From Rhodococcus jostii RHA1 (GTDB lineage Bacteria > Actinomycetota > Actinomycetes > Mycobacteriales > Mycobacteriaceae), in the NCBI RefSeq assembly GCF_000014565.1, contig NC_008270.1:372001-436000 (forward strand): 64,000 nt of DNA, written 5' to 3'. The position numbers and the translations under genes are program-made. The notes under the pieces are model-generated. The model was not told the origin of the DNA and made no database searches. It worked only from the letters and a program-made list of their open reading frames with translations. Every line of letters starts with the position of its first letter. Within the stretch, counting starts at the first letter, position 1. Shown here piece by piece: positions 1 to 9,678 of the stretch.

Positions 1-405
1 TCTCGGCTCTGCCATCGATGGCCGATAGCAGGTAATGCGGGCAGGTGACCACTTGCCGCGGCAGGGGAATCGCCCGGCGGTCGGTGTCGAGGTAGAGGCG
101 GTATGCGAGCTGCCCGCGCCGATGGACGCCGGTGCCTGGGTCGACGGAGCCGAGGAAGTACCCATGCGCGGAGTCGAGGGTCGAGAAGATCGCCCGCGCC
201 CACTCGGCAGGCTCCGCGGGCGGCAGATGCCGTGGCACGCCCGTCTGCGCGTCGACGGTGTGCACGATGACCATGACGGCGAACCCGGCCGCCGCAGGGA
301 ACCACTGCTCGGCCGCGACGTCGAACGGTGCAATGGACGTGTGAATCCGCAGCTCGATGTGCGTTTCCGGTGCGCGCCGCGGCTGTGACGATGTGGGGAT
401 CCGAC
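1..405 (-). CDS. Hypothetical protein, partial, paralogue of the gene at 50256-50749
   Basis: A minus-strand frame runs from about 405 off the left edge. Its translation contains PAEPAEWARAIFST and ends in TCPHYLLSAIDGRAE, closely matching the frame at 50256-50749. Here the frame is intact where the other copy has a one-base deletion. No ATG or GTG lies in frame upstream before the stop at 516-518; a TTG near 405 is the only candidate, so the N-terminus may be lost. I recognise no domain or function. That it is a member of a small accessory family is inferred only from the two copies. Confidence 0.45.
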
Positions 406-923
406 AGCAACCCCGAGGCGAGTGGCCAGCCGGGCCCCTGCCCTTCCGGCCACGGCCAATCCGATCGCTGTGACCATCGCGCCGAGCACGGGCGTGCGTC
501 GCGACCGTGCTCGGGTCAGACCCGGCACCTGCTCGGCGAAAGTCTTTGCCGTGCAATCAATTTTGTCACAGAAGAATCGACGCACCCGAAGGCCGATCAT
601 GCCCGGATGCCCACCGATCGCAGTGTCGGCCAGCTGCCGGCGGTACCGGGAATGCACGCGAGCGGACTCACCATCACAGCCCGGACACCTGCCCCGGTCG
701 CCCTTCGGCTCCGCCGAAATGCGGATCGTAGAACCGACCCGATGCACCCCCGCGACAACGACACCAACCAGATGGGGCAGCAACGCCCGCACGCCCTCGA
801 AATCACACGCCGACGATCCTCACCCGCCGCAGGTCAGCACACCGTGGCGACACGCCGAACACCTTCACGAAAAGTGCGCCAGATCCACTTTCGCCGAGCG
901 TCATCACCAGAGCCGGGGCAGTC
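406..923. other. Non-coding stretch, nothing recognised
   Basis: About 520 bases between the partial hypothetical and the left end of the IS element. Frames open here do not resemble proteins and I see no clear regulatory element. Confidence 0.4.
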
Positions 924-2364
924 CCTAGGGGTCAAGTCCATGGGGGTGGTGTACGAGGGTCATCGCGTGACTCCTCGTTGGTGAGTCAGGCAGTCAAGGC
1001 CGGTGTCACCTCCTCGGTGGACTCGGTGCTGCTGTCGGTGGGCTTGTCGTTGCGGGAACGGGCCAGAACGTCCAGGCCGAGATAGCGGCGCCCTTCGATC
1101 CACTCGTCGTGTTGTTCGGCCAAGACCGCACCGACGAGCCGGATCAGGGCGGTACGATCCGGGAAGATTCCGACCACATCGGTTCTCCTGCGGATTTCCT
1201 TATTGAGGCGCTCCTGCGGATTGTTGCTCCAGATCTGTTTCCAAATCTGCTTGGGAAATGCGGTGAACGCCAACAGGTCCGGTCGTGCTGCGTCGAGGTG
1301 GTCAGCGACCCTCGGCAACTTCTCCGACAGTGCGCCGATGATTCGATCATATTGGGCATGAACAGAATCCGCGTCGGGTTGGTCGTAGACCGAGTGCAGC
1401 AACGTCTTCACCCAAGGCCACGATGCCTTCGGGGTCACCGCCATCAGGTTTGTCGAGTAATGGGTTCGGCACCTCTGCCACGAGGCGCCCGGCAGGGTCC
1501 CACCGATCGCCGCCACCAGCCCGGCGTGCGCATCGGAGGTCACCAACCGCACCCCGCCCAAACCGCGGGCGACGAGCGATCGGAAGAACGCCAGCCAGCC
1601 GGCACCGTCCTCGGACGAGGTCACATCCACGCCCAGGATCTCGCGGTAGCCCTCGGCGTTGACGCCGACCGCGACCAGGGTGTGTACATTCACCACCCGA
1701 CCGTTTTCCCGCACCTTGAGCACCAGGGCGTCGGCGGCGACGAAGGTGTACGGCCCGGTATCGAGCGGGCGGCTGCGGAACGCCTCGACCTGGGTGTCGA
1801 GGTCCTTGGCCATCACGGACACCTGCGACTTGGACAGGCCGGTGATGCCCAACGTGTCGACGAGCCGGTCCATCCGCCGGGTGGAGACCCCGAGCAGGTA
1901 GCAGGTGGCAACCACGGTAGTCAGGGCCTTTTCGGCGCGTTTGCGACGCTCGAGCAACCAATCGGGGAAGTACGAACCGGACCGCAGCTTCGGGATCGCC
2001 ACGTCGAGGGTGCCGACGCGGGTGTCGAAGTCGCGGTGCCGGTATCCGTTACGCGAGTTGGTGCGCTCCTCGGAGCGTTGTCCGTAGCCGGCGCCGCACA
2101 GTGCGTCGGCCTCGGCGCCCATCAGGGTGTGAATGAACATCGTCAGCAGCTCGCGCAGCAGGTCGGGGCTTGCCCCGGTGAGTCGGTCGGTCAGGATCTG
2201 CTGCAGGTCGATATCGTGGGCACTGGTCATCGCGTGGTCCTTCATCGAGTGACTTTGGTAGGTCTCTCGAAGAGTCACGCGATGGCCACCTTCGTTGGCT
2301 ACGACACGCCGGTCAGATGCGGAACCGCTTCATACACCATCTTCATGGACGCAACCTCCCTAGG
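924..2364. mobile_element. IS256-family insertion sequence
   Basis: A single transposase gene is bracketed by imperfect inverted repeats. The left end (924-955) reads CCTAGGGGTCAAGTCCATGG and continues with GGTGGTGTACGAG. The complement of the right end (2331-2364) reads CCTAGGGAGGTTGCGTCCAT and continues with GAAGATGGTGTATGAAG. Both tips carry CCTAGG. The flanking 8-9 bases (ggggcagtc left, tccgctctg right) do not match, so no target duplication is visible; the insertion may be old or one flank rearranged. Confidence 0.8.
986..2230 (-). CDS. IS256-family transposase
   Basis: Mutator-like DDE transposase of about 414 residues, a normal length for the family, so the element may be functional. 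The catalytic triad is visible: Asp in FVAADALVLKV, Asp in VTSDAHAGL and Glu in NNPQERLNKEI. The N-terminal part has the usual IS256 features, including RNGYRHRDFDTRVGTLDV. The start is placed at 2230 because AAGGA lies seven bases upstream; the frame stays open to a GTG at 2278. It lies just inside the left inverted repeat and reads in the same direction as the kinase-regulator beyond the right end. Confidence 0.9.
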   Translation of the reverse strand: MTSAHDIDLQQILTDRLTGASPDLLRELLTMFIHTLMGAEADALCGAGYGQRSEERTNSRNGYRHRDFDTRVGTLDVAIPKLRSGSYFPDWLLERRKRAEKALTTVVATCYLLGVSTRRMDRLVDTLGITGLSKSQVSVMAKDLDTQVEAFRSRPLDTGPYTFVAADALVLKVRENGRVVNVHTLVAVGVNAEGYREILGVDVTSSEDGAGWLAFFRSLVARGLGGVRLVTSDAHAGLVAAIGGTLPGASWQRCRTHYSTNLMAVTPKASWPWVKTLLHSVYDQPDADSVHAQYDRIIGALSEKLPRVADHLDAARPDLLAFTAFPKQIWKQIWSNNPQERLNKEIRRRTDVVGIFPDRTALIRLVGAVLAEQHDEWIEGRRYLGLDVLARSRNDKPTDSSTESTEEVTPALTA

Positions 2365-2558
2365 TCCGCTCTGGAGCCCTAGCATGGACCGCCTCATGGC
2401 TCTGCCCGCGCACCGTGGACTTCGCTCCCAACCTGCCCACGAACCCAGAGGCAAGGTGCGGCGATACCTGCCCGGTAGCTATGGTCGCCACCTGGTTAGG
2501 AGAGACGTGGACTGGTGAGGAGAGTGACGTGGAATGGGGCCGAGGCCGCAGCGCCGCC

Positions 2559-5500
2559 TTATGCGTGTTCGACCACCCAGGCCGCGATTTGCGCCCGAGA
2601 ACTAAATCCAAGTTTCGTGAGGACATGTTCTACATGACCTTGAGCGGTGCGCGGTGAAATTACGAGTTGGGCAGCGATTTCCTTGTTTGTCATGCCTCGT
2701 GCGACAAGATCGGCGACCTGCTGTTCCCGTTTGGTCAGTAGGGTCGGAGCGACGGAGCGTGCCGGTGTAACCGATGGCTCCTCCAGGGCAAACGAGACGG
2801 CAGATTCGAAGCTCATCGTGTCACCCTCCCGGCTAGCTGCTGAGAAGGCCCGAGAACCCAGGCCCTGACGGGTGATGCGCTCACATTCGTCATGGGAATC
2901 GGCGAAGTTCGCTATTTGGACAACGGAAATTCCTCCTTGTCGCCGCAACGCCCAGGCGGCGGCCATGAGAGCGGCCGCACGGTGGAATCGGTTCTCGCTC
3001 GCTTCGATCCAAGCGAGTACTTCAAAACACCAGGTTGCCCCTGTGGGGTCATCGGACTGTCGCGCCAGTTCGAGCCCCTCTCGTAGCAGCTCCACTGCAC
3101 GGTCGCGGTTACCCTCCTGCCAAACCACGAGTCCGAGGTTCCACAAGGAACGGCCCCGTGACGCAGATTCGCCGTGGGTTCGCGCGATTCGATTCGCCTC
3201 TTCAAGACAGTCGATGGCCTGTTTGGGTTGTCCGAGTAGTTGGTGTGCCAGCCCGAGTCCATGCAGGGTCATGATTTGCTGCGTGAGGTCGTCGTCTCGG
3301 CGGAATTCGCGCATTGCCTCGGACAGAAGGGCGACTGCGCCTTCCGGGTTATCACGGTGAAGCGCCAGGTACCCTTGAGCGCGCTGTATGAGGGCGCGAT
3401 CTCGTGTTGTTCCCAGGCTGTCGGCGATCGCATGTCCTTCGTCGAGCAGTGCTATTGCTCGCTGTAGGTCATCCTGCCTCGTTGCGAGGATGCTTGCGGC
3501 GTAGAGCCCCTTGATGCGCAGCGCAGGCGGTTGCTCCGCTTCGCAGGCCAGCGCACGTTCGATCCAACGTCGTCCTTCGGTGAATAGACCTCGCGAGTAC
3601 CAGAACGGAAGGAGTGCGGCGGCCATTTCCAATCCCGCCTGGGCACCGTCCGGGGTCGACAGGCTGAACTCCATCGCCTCACGCAGATTGGGCTGCTCCC
3701 GATCCAGACGTGCGAGCCAGTCGAGTTGGCGCGGACTGATCCATTCCGTTTCCGCATCTAGCGCAGTCTGTCGATACCAATCTCGATGCTGAGACCGCAA
3801 TACCCGCAGTTCTCCGGCGAGCTGCAGCTTATTCTGTCCGTAGTCGCGCAGTGTCTCGAGCATGCGGAAGCGGACCCTCATGCCCGCCTCTTCACGGATC
3901 AAAATCGACTTGTCCACGAGCGAGGTCACTTGTTCGAGCAGATCATCACCTTCGTCTTCTATGCCGTATGCGGTCACGAACGATGCGGCATCGAGCTCGA
4001 AAGGTCCCGCGAAGACCGCCAGCCTCGCCCACAACTGTTGTTCTGCCGGAGTGCACAGATCATGGCTCCAGTCGATGCTCCACTGCAGAGTTTGTTGGCG
4101 GGTCGGCGCTCCTCGACTGCCGCGGGTGAGTAACGCATACCGGTCGGCAAGACGTTGCAGAATCTGATCAGGGGTCATCGCCCGCAGTCGTGCGGCCGCC
4201 AACTCGATTGCCAGGGGCAATCCGTCCAGGCGATAGCAAATTTGAGCTGCGGTTACGCGGGTCTCCTCCGTGAATTTGAAACCCGGCACCGCGCCAACTG
4301 CGCGTTCGGCAAACAGGGCGAGCGCCTCATCGTTGGGACTGCCCGGCACCGGCGGGTTCTGATCCGGATCCGGAACCGTCAACGGTGGCACCCTCAGCAC
4401 GGCTTCTCCTCCGATGCCGAGTGCCTCGCGGCTGGTGGCGAGGATCCGCAGACCCGGACACGAGCGCAGTAGTGCAATGCTCATCTCCGCCGCCGCATCG
4501 ATCACTTGTTCGCAGTTATCGAGTACCAGCAGCAGCTCTCGTGTGGCGAGATAGTCCACAAGGATCTGCAGCGGATCGGCCCCTTCATGGCGCACGTTGA
4601 GTGCGGTCGCAACCACCTGAGACAGCAATTGCCCATCTCGCAGGTCACCGAGTTCCACCAGCCATACCCCTTCGCGGAAGGTCCGCTGCACTTTATCTGC
4701 CACGCGAAGAGCGAGGCGGGTCTTGCCCACCCCGCCAATGCCGGTCAGGGTCACCAGGCGCGACGCCGACAGAAGCGTCTTTCCCTCGGTCACCTCGGCT
4801 CTGCGACCGACGAAACTGGTCAGGTCCAGCGGCAGGTTGCCCCTCCGGTCCGAAACCGAGGGCTTGGCCGCCGACGGTTGGCGATTCGGTTGGGGATCGG
4901 TGGCACCAGACACCGGTCGCAACGAGTTGTCACCGCCCTGTGGAGTGGCGGGTTCGGTACGAATTGGGATCTCGTCGACCGCAAACCCAAGATGTGCCTG
5001 GATCTGCTGCAGACGCTCGCCGAACGCCGCCGCAGACGGCCGGTCCGCTGCGGTTCGCGACATCGCGTATTCGATAGCCGCACTTACCTCGTCGGCGAAC
5101 CCGTGTATGCGCAGATCCGGCACAGGCTGAGTGGTGATTCGCAGGAACTGGGCCACAACCTGCTCGCCACTGCGTCGTTCGAATGCCGCGTGTCCGGTAA
5201 GGGCAGTGAACAGGGTGGCCCCAAGCCCGTAGACATCAGAGGCGGGAGTCGGGGAATCCCCACTGAGAACTTCCGGCGCAGTGAAGGCGGGGGAACCGGT
5301 GACGGTGCCAGTAGTCGTCTTGAAGGCGTCGACGACGTGCGCGATGCCGAAATCTGCCAGGACTGGTTCGCCGAAGTCGGAGAGCAAAATGTTTGCTGGT
5401 TTGACGTCTCGGTGCACTATGCCGGCTCGGTGCGCCGTTTCGAGCCCTCCGGCCGTTTTCACCCCCAGGCGCAGTACTTCCTCCACGGTGAGTGGACCGT

Positions 5501-5852
5501 GTCGACGGATCCGGATGTCGAGCGAGTCCTGTGAGTGAAATGGCATCACCAGGTACGGCCGTCCGCTGTCAGTGGCACCGACCTCAAGAACGCTCATGAT
5601 GTTCGGGTGTCCTGTCAGCCGACCCATTGCCCGCTGCTCTCGGAGAAACCGCGCCCGATTATCGTTGTCCATGTCGGTGGTGAGGACCTTCACTGCCACA
5701 GTCCGGTCCAGGGTGGACTGGATGCACCGGTAAACCACTCCGAAACCGCCGCGTCCGATCTCATGAACGTCGTCGAATCCGGCGGCGCTTAACTCTTCCG
5801 CAATGAACGGAAGCACGTCGCGATGCGTTCGGAAAGCGTCGCTGTCACTCAT
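2559..5852 (-). CDS. Ser/Thr protein kinase fused to NB-ARC ATPase, TPR-like repeats and LuxR HTH (PknK-like)
   Basis: A 1097-residue signalling regulator. Residues ~25-290 are a protein kinase: glycine loop GRGGFGVVY, Lys in VAVKVL, catalytic HRDVKPANILL and DFG in LADFGIAHV. A Pro-rich linker precedes an NB-ARC/AAA ATPase (~340-650) with Walker A LTGIGGVGKTR and Walker B LLVLDNCEQ. Helical TPR-like repeats follow (~700-1000). The C-terminus (~1030-1090) is a LuxR helix-turn-helix (LTKREQQVADLVARGMTNKE). The order resembles mycobacterial PknK. It probably couples phosphorylation to transcription; the target is unknown. Start ATG 5852 has AAGGTAG upstream. It is monocistronic, with no obvious partner nearby. 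Confidence 0.9.
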   Translation of the reverse strand: MSDSDAFRTHRDVLPFIAEELSAAGFDDVHEIGRGGFGVVYRCIQSTLDRTVAVKVLTTDMDNDNRARFLREQRAMGRLTGHPNIMSVLEVGATDSGRPYLVMPFHSQDSLDIRIRRHGPLTVEEVLRLGVKTAGGLETAHRAGIVHRDVKPANILLSDFGEPVLADFGIAHVVDAFKTTTGTVTGSPAFTAPEVLSGDSPTPASDVYGLGATLFTALTGHAAFERRSGEQVVAQFLRITTQPVPDLRIHGFADEVSAAIEYAMSRTAADRPSAAAFGERLQQIQAHLGFAVDEIPIRTEPATPQGGDNSLRPVSGATDPQPNRQPSAAKPSVSDRRGNLPLDLTSFVGRRAEVTEGKTLLSASRLVTLTGIGGVGKTRLALRVADKVQRTFREGVWLVELGDLRDGQLLSQVVATALNVRHEGADPLQILVDYLATRELLLVLDNCEQVIDAAAEMSIALLRSCPGLRILATSREALGIGGEAVLRVPPLTVPDPDQNPPVPGSPNDEALALFAERAVGAVPGFKFTEETRVTAAQICYRLDGLPLAIELAAARLRAMTPDQILQRLADRYALLTRGSRGAPTRQQTLQWSIDWSHDLCTPAEQQLWARLAVFAGPFELDAASFVTAYGIEDEGDDLLEQVTSLVDKSILIREEAGMRVRFRMLETLRDYGQNKLQLAGELRVLRSQHRDWYRQTALDAETEWISPRQLDWLARLDREQPNLREAMEFSLSTPDGAQAGLEMAAALLPFWYSRGLFTEGRRWIERALACEAEQPPALRIKGLYAASILATRQDDLQRAIALLDEGHAIADSLGTTRDRALIQRAQGYLALHRDNPEGAVALLSEAMREFRRDDDLTQQIMTLHGLGLAHQLLGQPKQAIDCLEEANRIARTHGESASRGRSLWNLGLVVWQEGNRDRAVELLREGLELARQSDDPTGATWCFEVLAWIEASENRFHRAAALMAAAWALRRQGGISVVQIANFADSHDECERITRQGLGSRAFSAASREGDTMSFESAVSFALEEPSVTPARSVAPTLLTKREQQVADLVARGMTNKEIAAQLVISPRTAQGHVEHVLTKLGFSSRAQIAAWVVEHA

Positions 5853-5860
5853 GAGCTACC

Positions 5861-6300
5861 TTGCTTTCCACCCCCGGCCCAGTGAACCAGGCGGCCACCG
5901 TCCAACGGAATGTGCTCACGAGGATATCGCTGCTTGATAGCGCGGTGCCCACATCGGTGTATCGGTACGGCCAGGCTACGAGCCCCCGACAGGTAACGGA
6001 GATCGTGCGCGCCACTTTGTCCGGGATCCGTCGTAACGATGCCGCCGGGGGGAACTCCGTCCCGCGGGACGCCCTGTTGACCGCGGACATCGTCGGCATC
6101 GTCGCTGCCACCCGCACTGCGGTGACCGGGTAGGCGGACCCGGTGCTCAAACGCCGCGACAGTGCGCTGATTCTGAACGCTCCTCACTACCGCCGGACCG
6201 TCGACTCGCAGTCCGAGACCGCGCTATCGAGCAGCGGTGCACAAGGCCGGCCTTCGCTGGGGCGTCGGTGAGCACGGCGGCGGTGGCTCGTCGTCATTCA
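5861..6300 (+). pseudogene. Possible degenerate tyrosine-recombinase remnant in a ~950-bp gene-free stretch
   Basis: Between the kinase-regulator and the RES operon no intact gene is seen. A frame at 5861-6133 reads LSGIRRNDAAGG, then LLTADIVGIVAATRTA, and after a frame change RRDSALILNA near 6150. This loosely follows the order seen in phage-type integrases (SAM-like domain with GIRR, PLT..., RDRALLL). The match is weak and broken, and no catalytic Arg-His-Arg-Tyr set can be read. 6300-6750 shows nothing recognisable. Confidence 0.25.
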
Positions 6301-6754
6301 CACCAAAGCGAGGGGTCTCCGACCGGCGCCAACTCAGGTGACCACACTTACCACCTACCTGGCGAAACTCTTGGGTGCGATCGACCTGCGGCAGATTTGA
6401 CCCGGGAACGACGCGTGCCATTCTCTGGGCGGCGCGGTCGCTTGGGACCATCTACTTCGCCCCCCGAAAGCCGACAGATCGTTACCGGCGGGGGCACCGA
6501 TACAGAAGTTGCAGCCGCTGTGACCGAATTTTCGGAGACCCCGGGGCCGTGGTCGAGGCCTTATCTAAGTGGTCGAATCCCACCTGACTCGGGACAAGAA
6601 ACAGGTCCCTACGAGCCGCACTCTCGTTGCGATACGGCGGAATCTGTCAATTTTTCCGAACAGCCGTTCTGTTCGGTCGATCCGGCTCTCAAGCTCTATT
6701 GAAAGTCGCGTAGCGCGCTCGGACGACAGCTGCCCCTGCCGGCACTCGCTGGTT

Positions 6755-6795
6755 TGTTAACAGTGAGGTAGACTGTTAGTAACTGTTAGGAGGTG
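6755..6795 (+). promoter_or_regulatory. Toxin-antitoxin operator and strong ribosome-binding site
   Basis: TTAACAGT (6757-6764) is followed by two copies of the inverse-sense ACTGTTAG (6772-6779 and 6782-6789) spaced exactly ten bases, one helical turn. AGGAGGTG follows at 6788-6795, five bases before the GTG start at 6801. The arrangement fits an operator for autorepression by the first gene's product, as is usual for toxin-antitoxin operons. The binding role is inferred. Confidence 0.5.
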
Positions 6796-6800
6796 TTGAG

Positions 6801-7400
6801 GTGGGCACGATCGACGACCGTTACCTCGCCGGCGACGTCGACTTCGAGGCCGCGGTGGGGGAGGCGCTCGGCACCCCGGTCTCGCGGGAAACCATGCTGC
6901 CGCTGCTGCATGCGCTGCGCCGCGGAGCGCACCCGAACGCCCAGCTCAGCGACCACGACGCAGCCTTGTACGACGCGGCCGGGTTCACCGAGGACCCACT
7001 CGCCCCAGCCGCTGCGGCCGCCGAGCGGGAACAACGCATGCGCCAGCTCACCGCGACCGCCAAGACCGTTGAGGAGGCGGCTCGCATGCTTGGGGTGTCG
7101 ACCTCCCGGATCCGCCAGCGCGCCGGGTCGGGCAGTGTGTGGGCGATCAAGGTCGGCAACAAACTGTTGCTACCGGTGGTGCAGTTCACCGGTGAGGCGA
7201 TGGTGCCGAACCTCGACCGCATCCTGACGGCCCTCCCGGACGGGTTGCATCCCCTCGCGCTCGAGCGGGCCCTGACCGACCCCAGGGCCGACCTGGCTCT
7301 GGACGGAAGCCCGGTCTCGGTCATCGATTGGCTCACCAGCGGCGGCGACGTCGAAACCGCACTAGAAGTGATTACCCAAATCGAGTGGGAGGCAGCGTAA
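6801..7400 (+). CDS. Antitoxin of a RES-type toxin-antitoxin pair (HTH plus Xre/MbcA/ParS-like C-terminus)
   Basis: A 199-residue protein. A predicted helix-turn-helix is read in VEEAARMLGVSTSRIRQRAG (~91-110). The C-terminal third has LPDGLHPLALERALTDP and SPVSVIDWLTSGGDVETALE, resembling the toxin-binding DUF2384 region of Xre/MbcA/ParS antitoxins. Its stop directly abuts the GTG of the RES-domain gene, the classic antitoxin-then-toxin order, and repeated ACTGTTAG boxes precede it. Start GTG 6801 is fixed by AGGAGGTG. Role: neutralise the toxin and repress the operon (family knowledge plus context). Confidence 0.7.
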   Translation: MGTIDDRYLAGDVDFEAAVGEALGTPVSRETMLPLLHALRRGAHPNAQLSDHDAALYDAAGFTEDPLAPAAAAAEREQRMRQLTATAKTVEEAARMLGVSTSRIRQRAGSGSVWAIKVGNKLLLPVVQFTGEAMVPNLDRILTALPDGLHPLALERALTDPRADLALDGSPVSVIDWLTSGGDVETALEVITQIEWEAA

Positions 7401-8045
7401 GTGGCGCGGATGCTCCCGCACCCTCCGGCCGTCGACGAGCTTTCGCACCACGGCATCCGCGACAACGAATACGCTCTTATCCCCACCACCGGTTTGCTGT
7501 GGCGGGTGCACCGCACCACCAGCAGCCACGCGCTGGCCTGGGACGAGCTCCGCACGTATGGGCCGGTGCTGCGGTTCGACCCGCACCCGCTCCCGCGCGG
7601 TGACCACCCGGGGCACGGGGTTTGGTACGGGGCGATGGATGTGCACGGCGCACTCGCGGAAGCATTCCAGGCCACCCGCACGATCGACCGGGTGCAGGAG
7701 GCGCCGTACCTGACCGGGCTGCATCCGGCCCGGGACCTGCGGCTCCTCGACGTCGGCGGGTTCGGGGCCGGACGCTGGCCGACCCGGGTCGGGGGCACCT
7801 TCGCCCTCGATTCCGCCGCGCACGGCATCACCCAACGGTGGGCCCGCACCATTGCTGCCGCGCACCCCGGGCTCGATGGACTGCTCTACCGCGGTCGGTT
7901 TTCCGGCGGCCCGTGTGCGGCGCTGTTCCCCCCGGCCGCCGACGCCTTCCCCGTGCGGCCGGCAACGTCGAACCCGCTCGCGCACCCCGGCCTGCAACGC
8001 CGTCTCACCGCGGCCGCGGAGGCGCTCGGCTACACCCTCGTCTGA
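7401..8045 (+). CDS. RES-domain toxin
   Basis: A 214-residue protein with the RES layout: an early Arg in LLWRVHRTTS, then the YGAMDVHGALAEAFQAT segment supplying the conserved Glu, and later Ser-containing segments including LLYRGRFSGGPCAALF. RES toxins such as MbcT degrade or ADP-ribosylate using NAD+, depleting NAD or modifying a metabolic enzyme (family knowledge). GTG 7401 follows the antitoxin stop with no gap, implying translational coupling. Length and C-terminus appear intact, so it is probably active. Its cellular target cannot be told from sequence. Confidence 0.75.
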   Translation: MARMLPHPPAVDELSHHGIRDNEYALIPTTGLLWRVHRTTSSHALAWDELRTYGPVLRFDPHPLPRGDHPGHGVWYGAMDVHGALAEAFQATRTIDRVQEAPYLTGLHPARDLRLLDVGGFGAGRWPTRVGGTFALDSAAHGITQRWARTIAAAHPGLDGLLYRGRFSGGPCAALFPPAADAFPVRPATSNPLAHPGLQRRLTAAAEALGYTLV

Positions 8046-8511
8046 GGTTGCGCCGACCAAGACGGGTGGAGTCGATCTGGCCCGACGGCTCGACCGTGCG
8101 TTTCGTGTCAGGCACGGGCCGTGGTCAAGAGGATGTTCCGCACTCAGGTTCTGACGCGGGCAATTCGATCGCGTCCCGCGCCGGTGTGCACGGATGAGTG
8201 GATCCGCGGGGTTTGCAGGGCATCGGGGCTTTTGCCCTCTTGAGAGAGGAAGAGATCGCTGCTCGCATGGCGATAGTTGGCCCGAAGTTGCCAGTCCCAG
8301 TTCACCGTAAGTGGCACGGGAAGCTGTACCGAAAACCTTGTCATGGCTCCTCGATGTCGGTGTCGTCGGCTGATTCGGTTCCGACACGGCCGGGACGGGA
8401 GATCCGGTGCACGCTGGCATGGGGCAGCACCGGCCGCGCCGGATTCAGGCGGAGAAAGGTGCTGCTCCGCTGGGATGAAAACAATCGACCTCTCGCGGTT
8501 TCGTGGCGAGC
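8046..8511. other. Non-coding stretch, nothing recognised
   Basis: Between the RES toxin and the end of the SQR remnant. Open frames here are shadows or junk; no promoter or structure stands out. Confidence 0.4.
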
Positions 8512-9370
8512 TCAGGCGCGGCCCTTGAGCATCAGGTTCCAGTACAGGAACGGAAGGCCGTAGCGTTTGAGGTACCACATGTCTCGTCTCGATTTCGTGG
8601 TGTCGATGATCGGGAAGGACGGGGTGTGCCTTGACGTTGTAGTCGAACTCGGCGAGCAGCATCGTCTTGCGGGACGTGGTCAGAGGGCATGAGCCGTAGC
8701 CGTTGTATCGGCCGGTCAACGCCCTACCGTCCAGTGACGCGAGCACGTTGTCGACGGCGACCGGTGCCTGTTTACGGACCGCCGCGCCGGTCTTCGAGTT
8801 CGGGGTGGCGGCAACGTCTCCGAGCGCGAAGATGTCGGGAAACCTGCTGTGCTGCAGCGTGTGCTTGTCGACGTCGACGAATCCGGCGGCGCCGCCGGGC
8901 TCGGCGACGGGCGAAGCCTTGATCCAATCCGGTGCGGATTGGGGGGCTACGACGTGGAGCATGTCGTAACCGATCGTTTCGGCGGTGTTGCTGGTGTGGT
9001 CGACGATGGTTGCCTGCCGATGGTCGGGATCGACCTCGGTGAGCTCGCTGCTGGTGCGCACCTCGATGCCGTATCCGGCTGCTACCCGTTCGAGTTCGTC
9101 CGCGAAGGCGGCGATACCGAACATCGCCGGCGTGGGTAGGACGAGAACGACCCGAAATGGCGTCGAGAACGCCTTGCTCACGCCAGTAGTCGCATGCCAG
9201 GTAGGCGATCTTCTGTGGAGCCCCGGCGCACTTGATCGGCCCGGGCGGCATCGTGAACAGGGCGGTGCCCGAGCGCATGTTCCGGATCAACTCCCACGTC
9301 TTCGGCGCGAGCTCGCGGGAGTAGTTGCTCGACGCGTGCGGCGACGACAGGGCGGTGCGCACCCCGGGGG
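8512..9370 (-). pseudogene. Sulfide:quinone oxidoreductase remnant (5'-truncated, two frameshifts)
   Basis: Minus-strand translation pieces in three frames rebuild the C-terminal two thirds of an SQR-type flavoprotein. Frame one (9370 to ~9160) has SNYSRELAPKTWELIRNMRS and GPIKCAGAPQKIAYLACDYW, with the conserved Cys. Frame two (~9150 to ~8630) has VVLVLPTPAMFGI, FALGDVAATPNSKTGAA and [20 protein letters not shown]. Frame three ends in [20 protein letters not shown] and stop at 8512. The N-terminal FAD-binding GxGxxG region is absent. The enzyme would oxidise sulfide to sulfane sulfur at the membrane, but this copy is dead unless the shifts are sequencing errors. Confidence 0.8.
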
Positions 9371-9678
9371 CTGACATGTGGACAAGACCATCCGGTCACT
9401 GGGACGGTAGAAGTTCGGGGTCGGCGCGAACTTGACCGGCAATCCCGAACAGGGGTAATGCCAGACGGCATTGTCGGTATCCCAGAACTTCTGGGCGACT
9501 TCGGTGATCTCGTCGAGAAGGTCGACGAAGCTACGGCGTGTCAATGGCGTCTTGGTCGCCAGCGATAATATAGGGGGCGGCGATGATCGAGCTGTGCGAG
9601 GCGCTGGCGGTTCCGACGATCGTCCGCCGACTGATCACGAGAACGGCGTCGTGCAAGTTCGTAGTTGAATTCCCGACG
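9371..9678. other. Short stretch without a recognisable gene
   Basis: A minus-strand frame here reads MTRRSFVDLLDEITEVAQKF and a little further, but does not match the missing SQR N-terminus or any family I recognise. It may be the 5' fragment of another broken gene. Confidence 0.3.

Noticed and set aside
924..2364. Target-site duplication flanking the IS256 element
   Set aside because: The 8-9 bases on either side do not match, so none is claimed.
1109..2518. Long plus-strand frame opposite the transposase
   Set aside because: It is the antisense shadow of a clear IS256 transposase; its translation has no family features.
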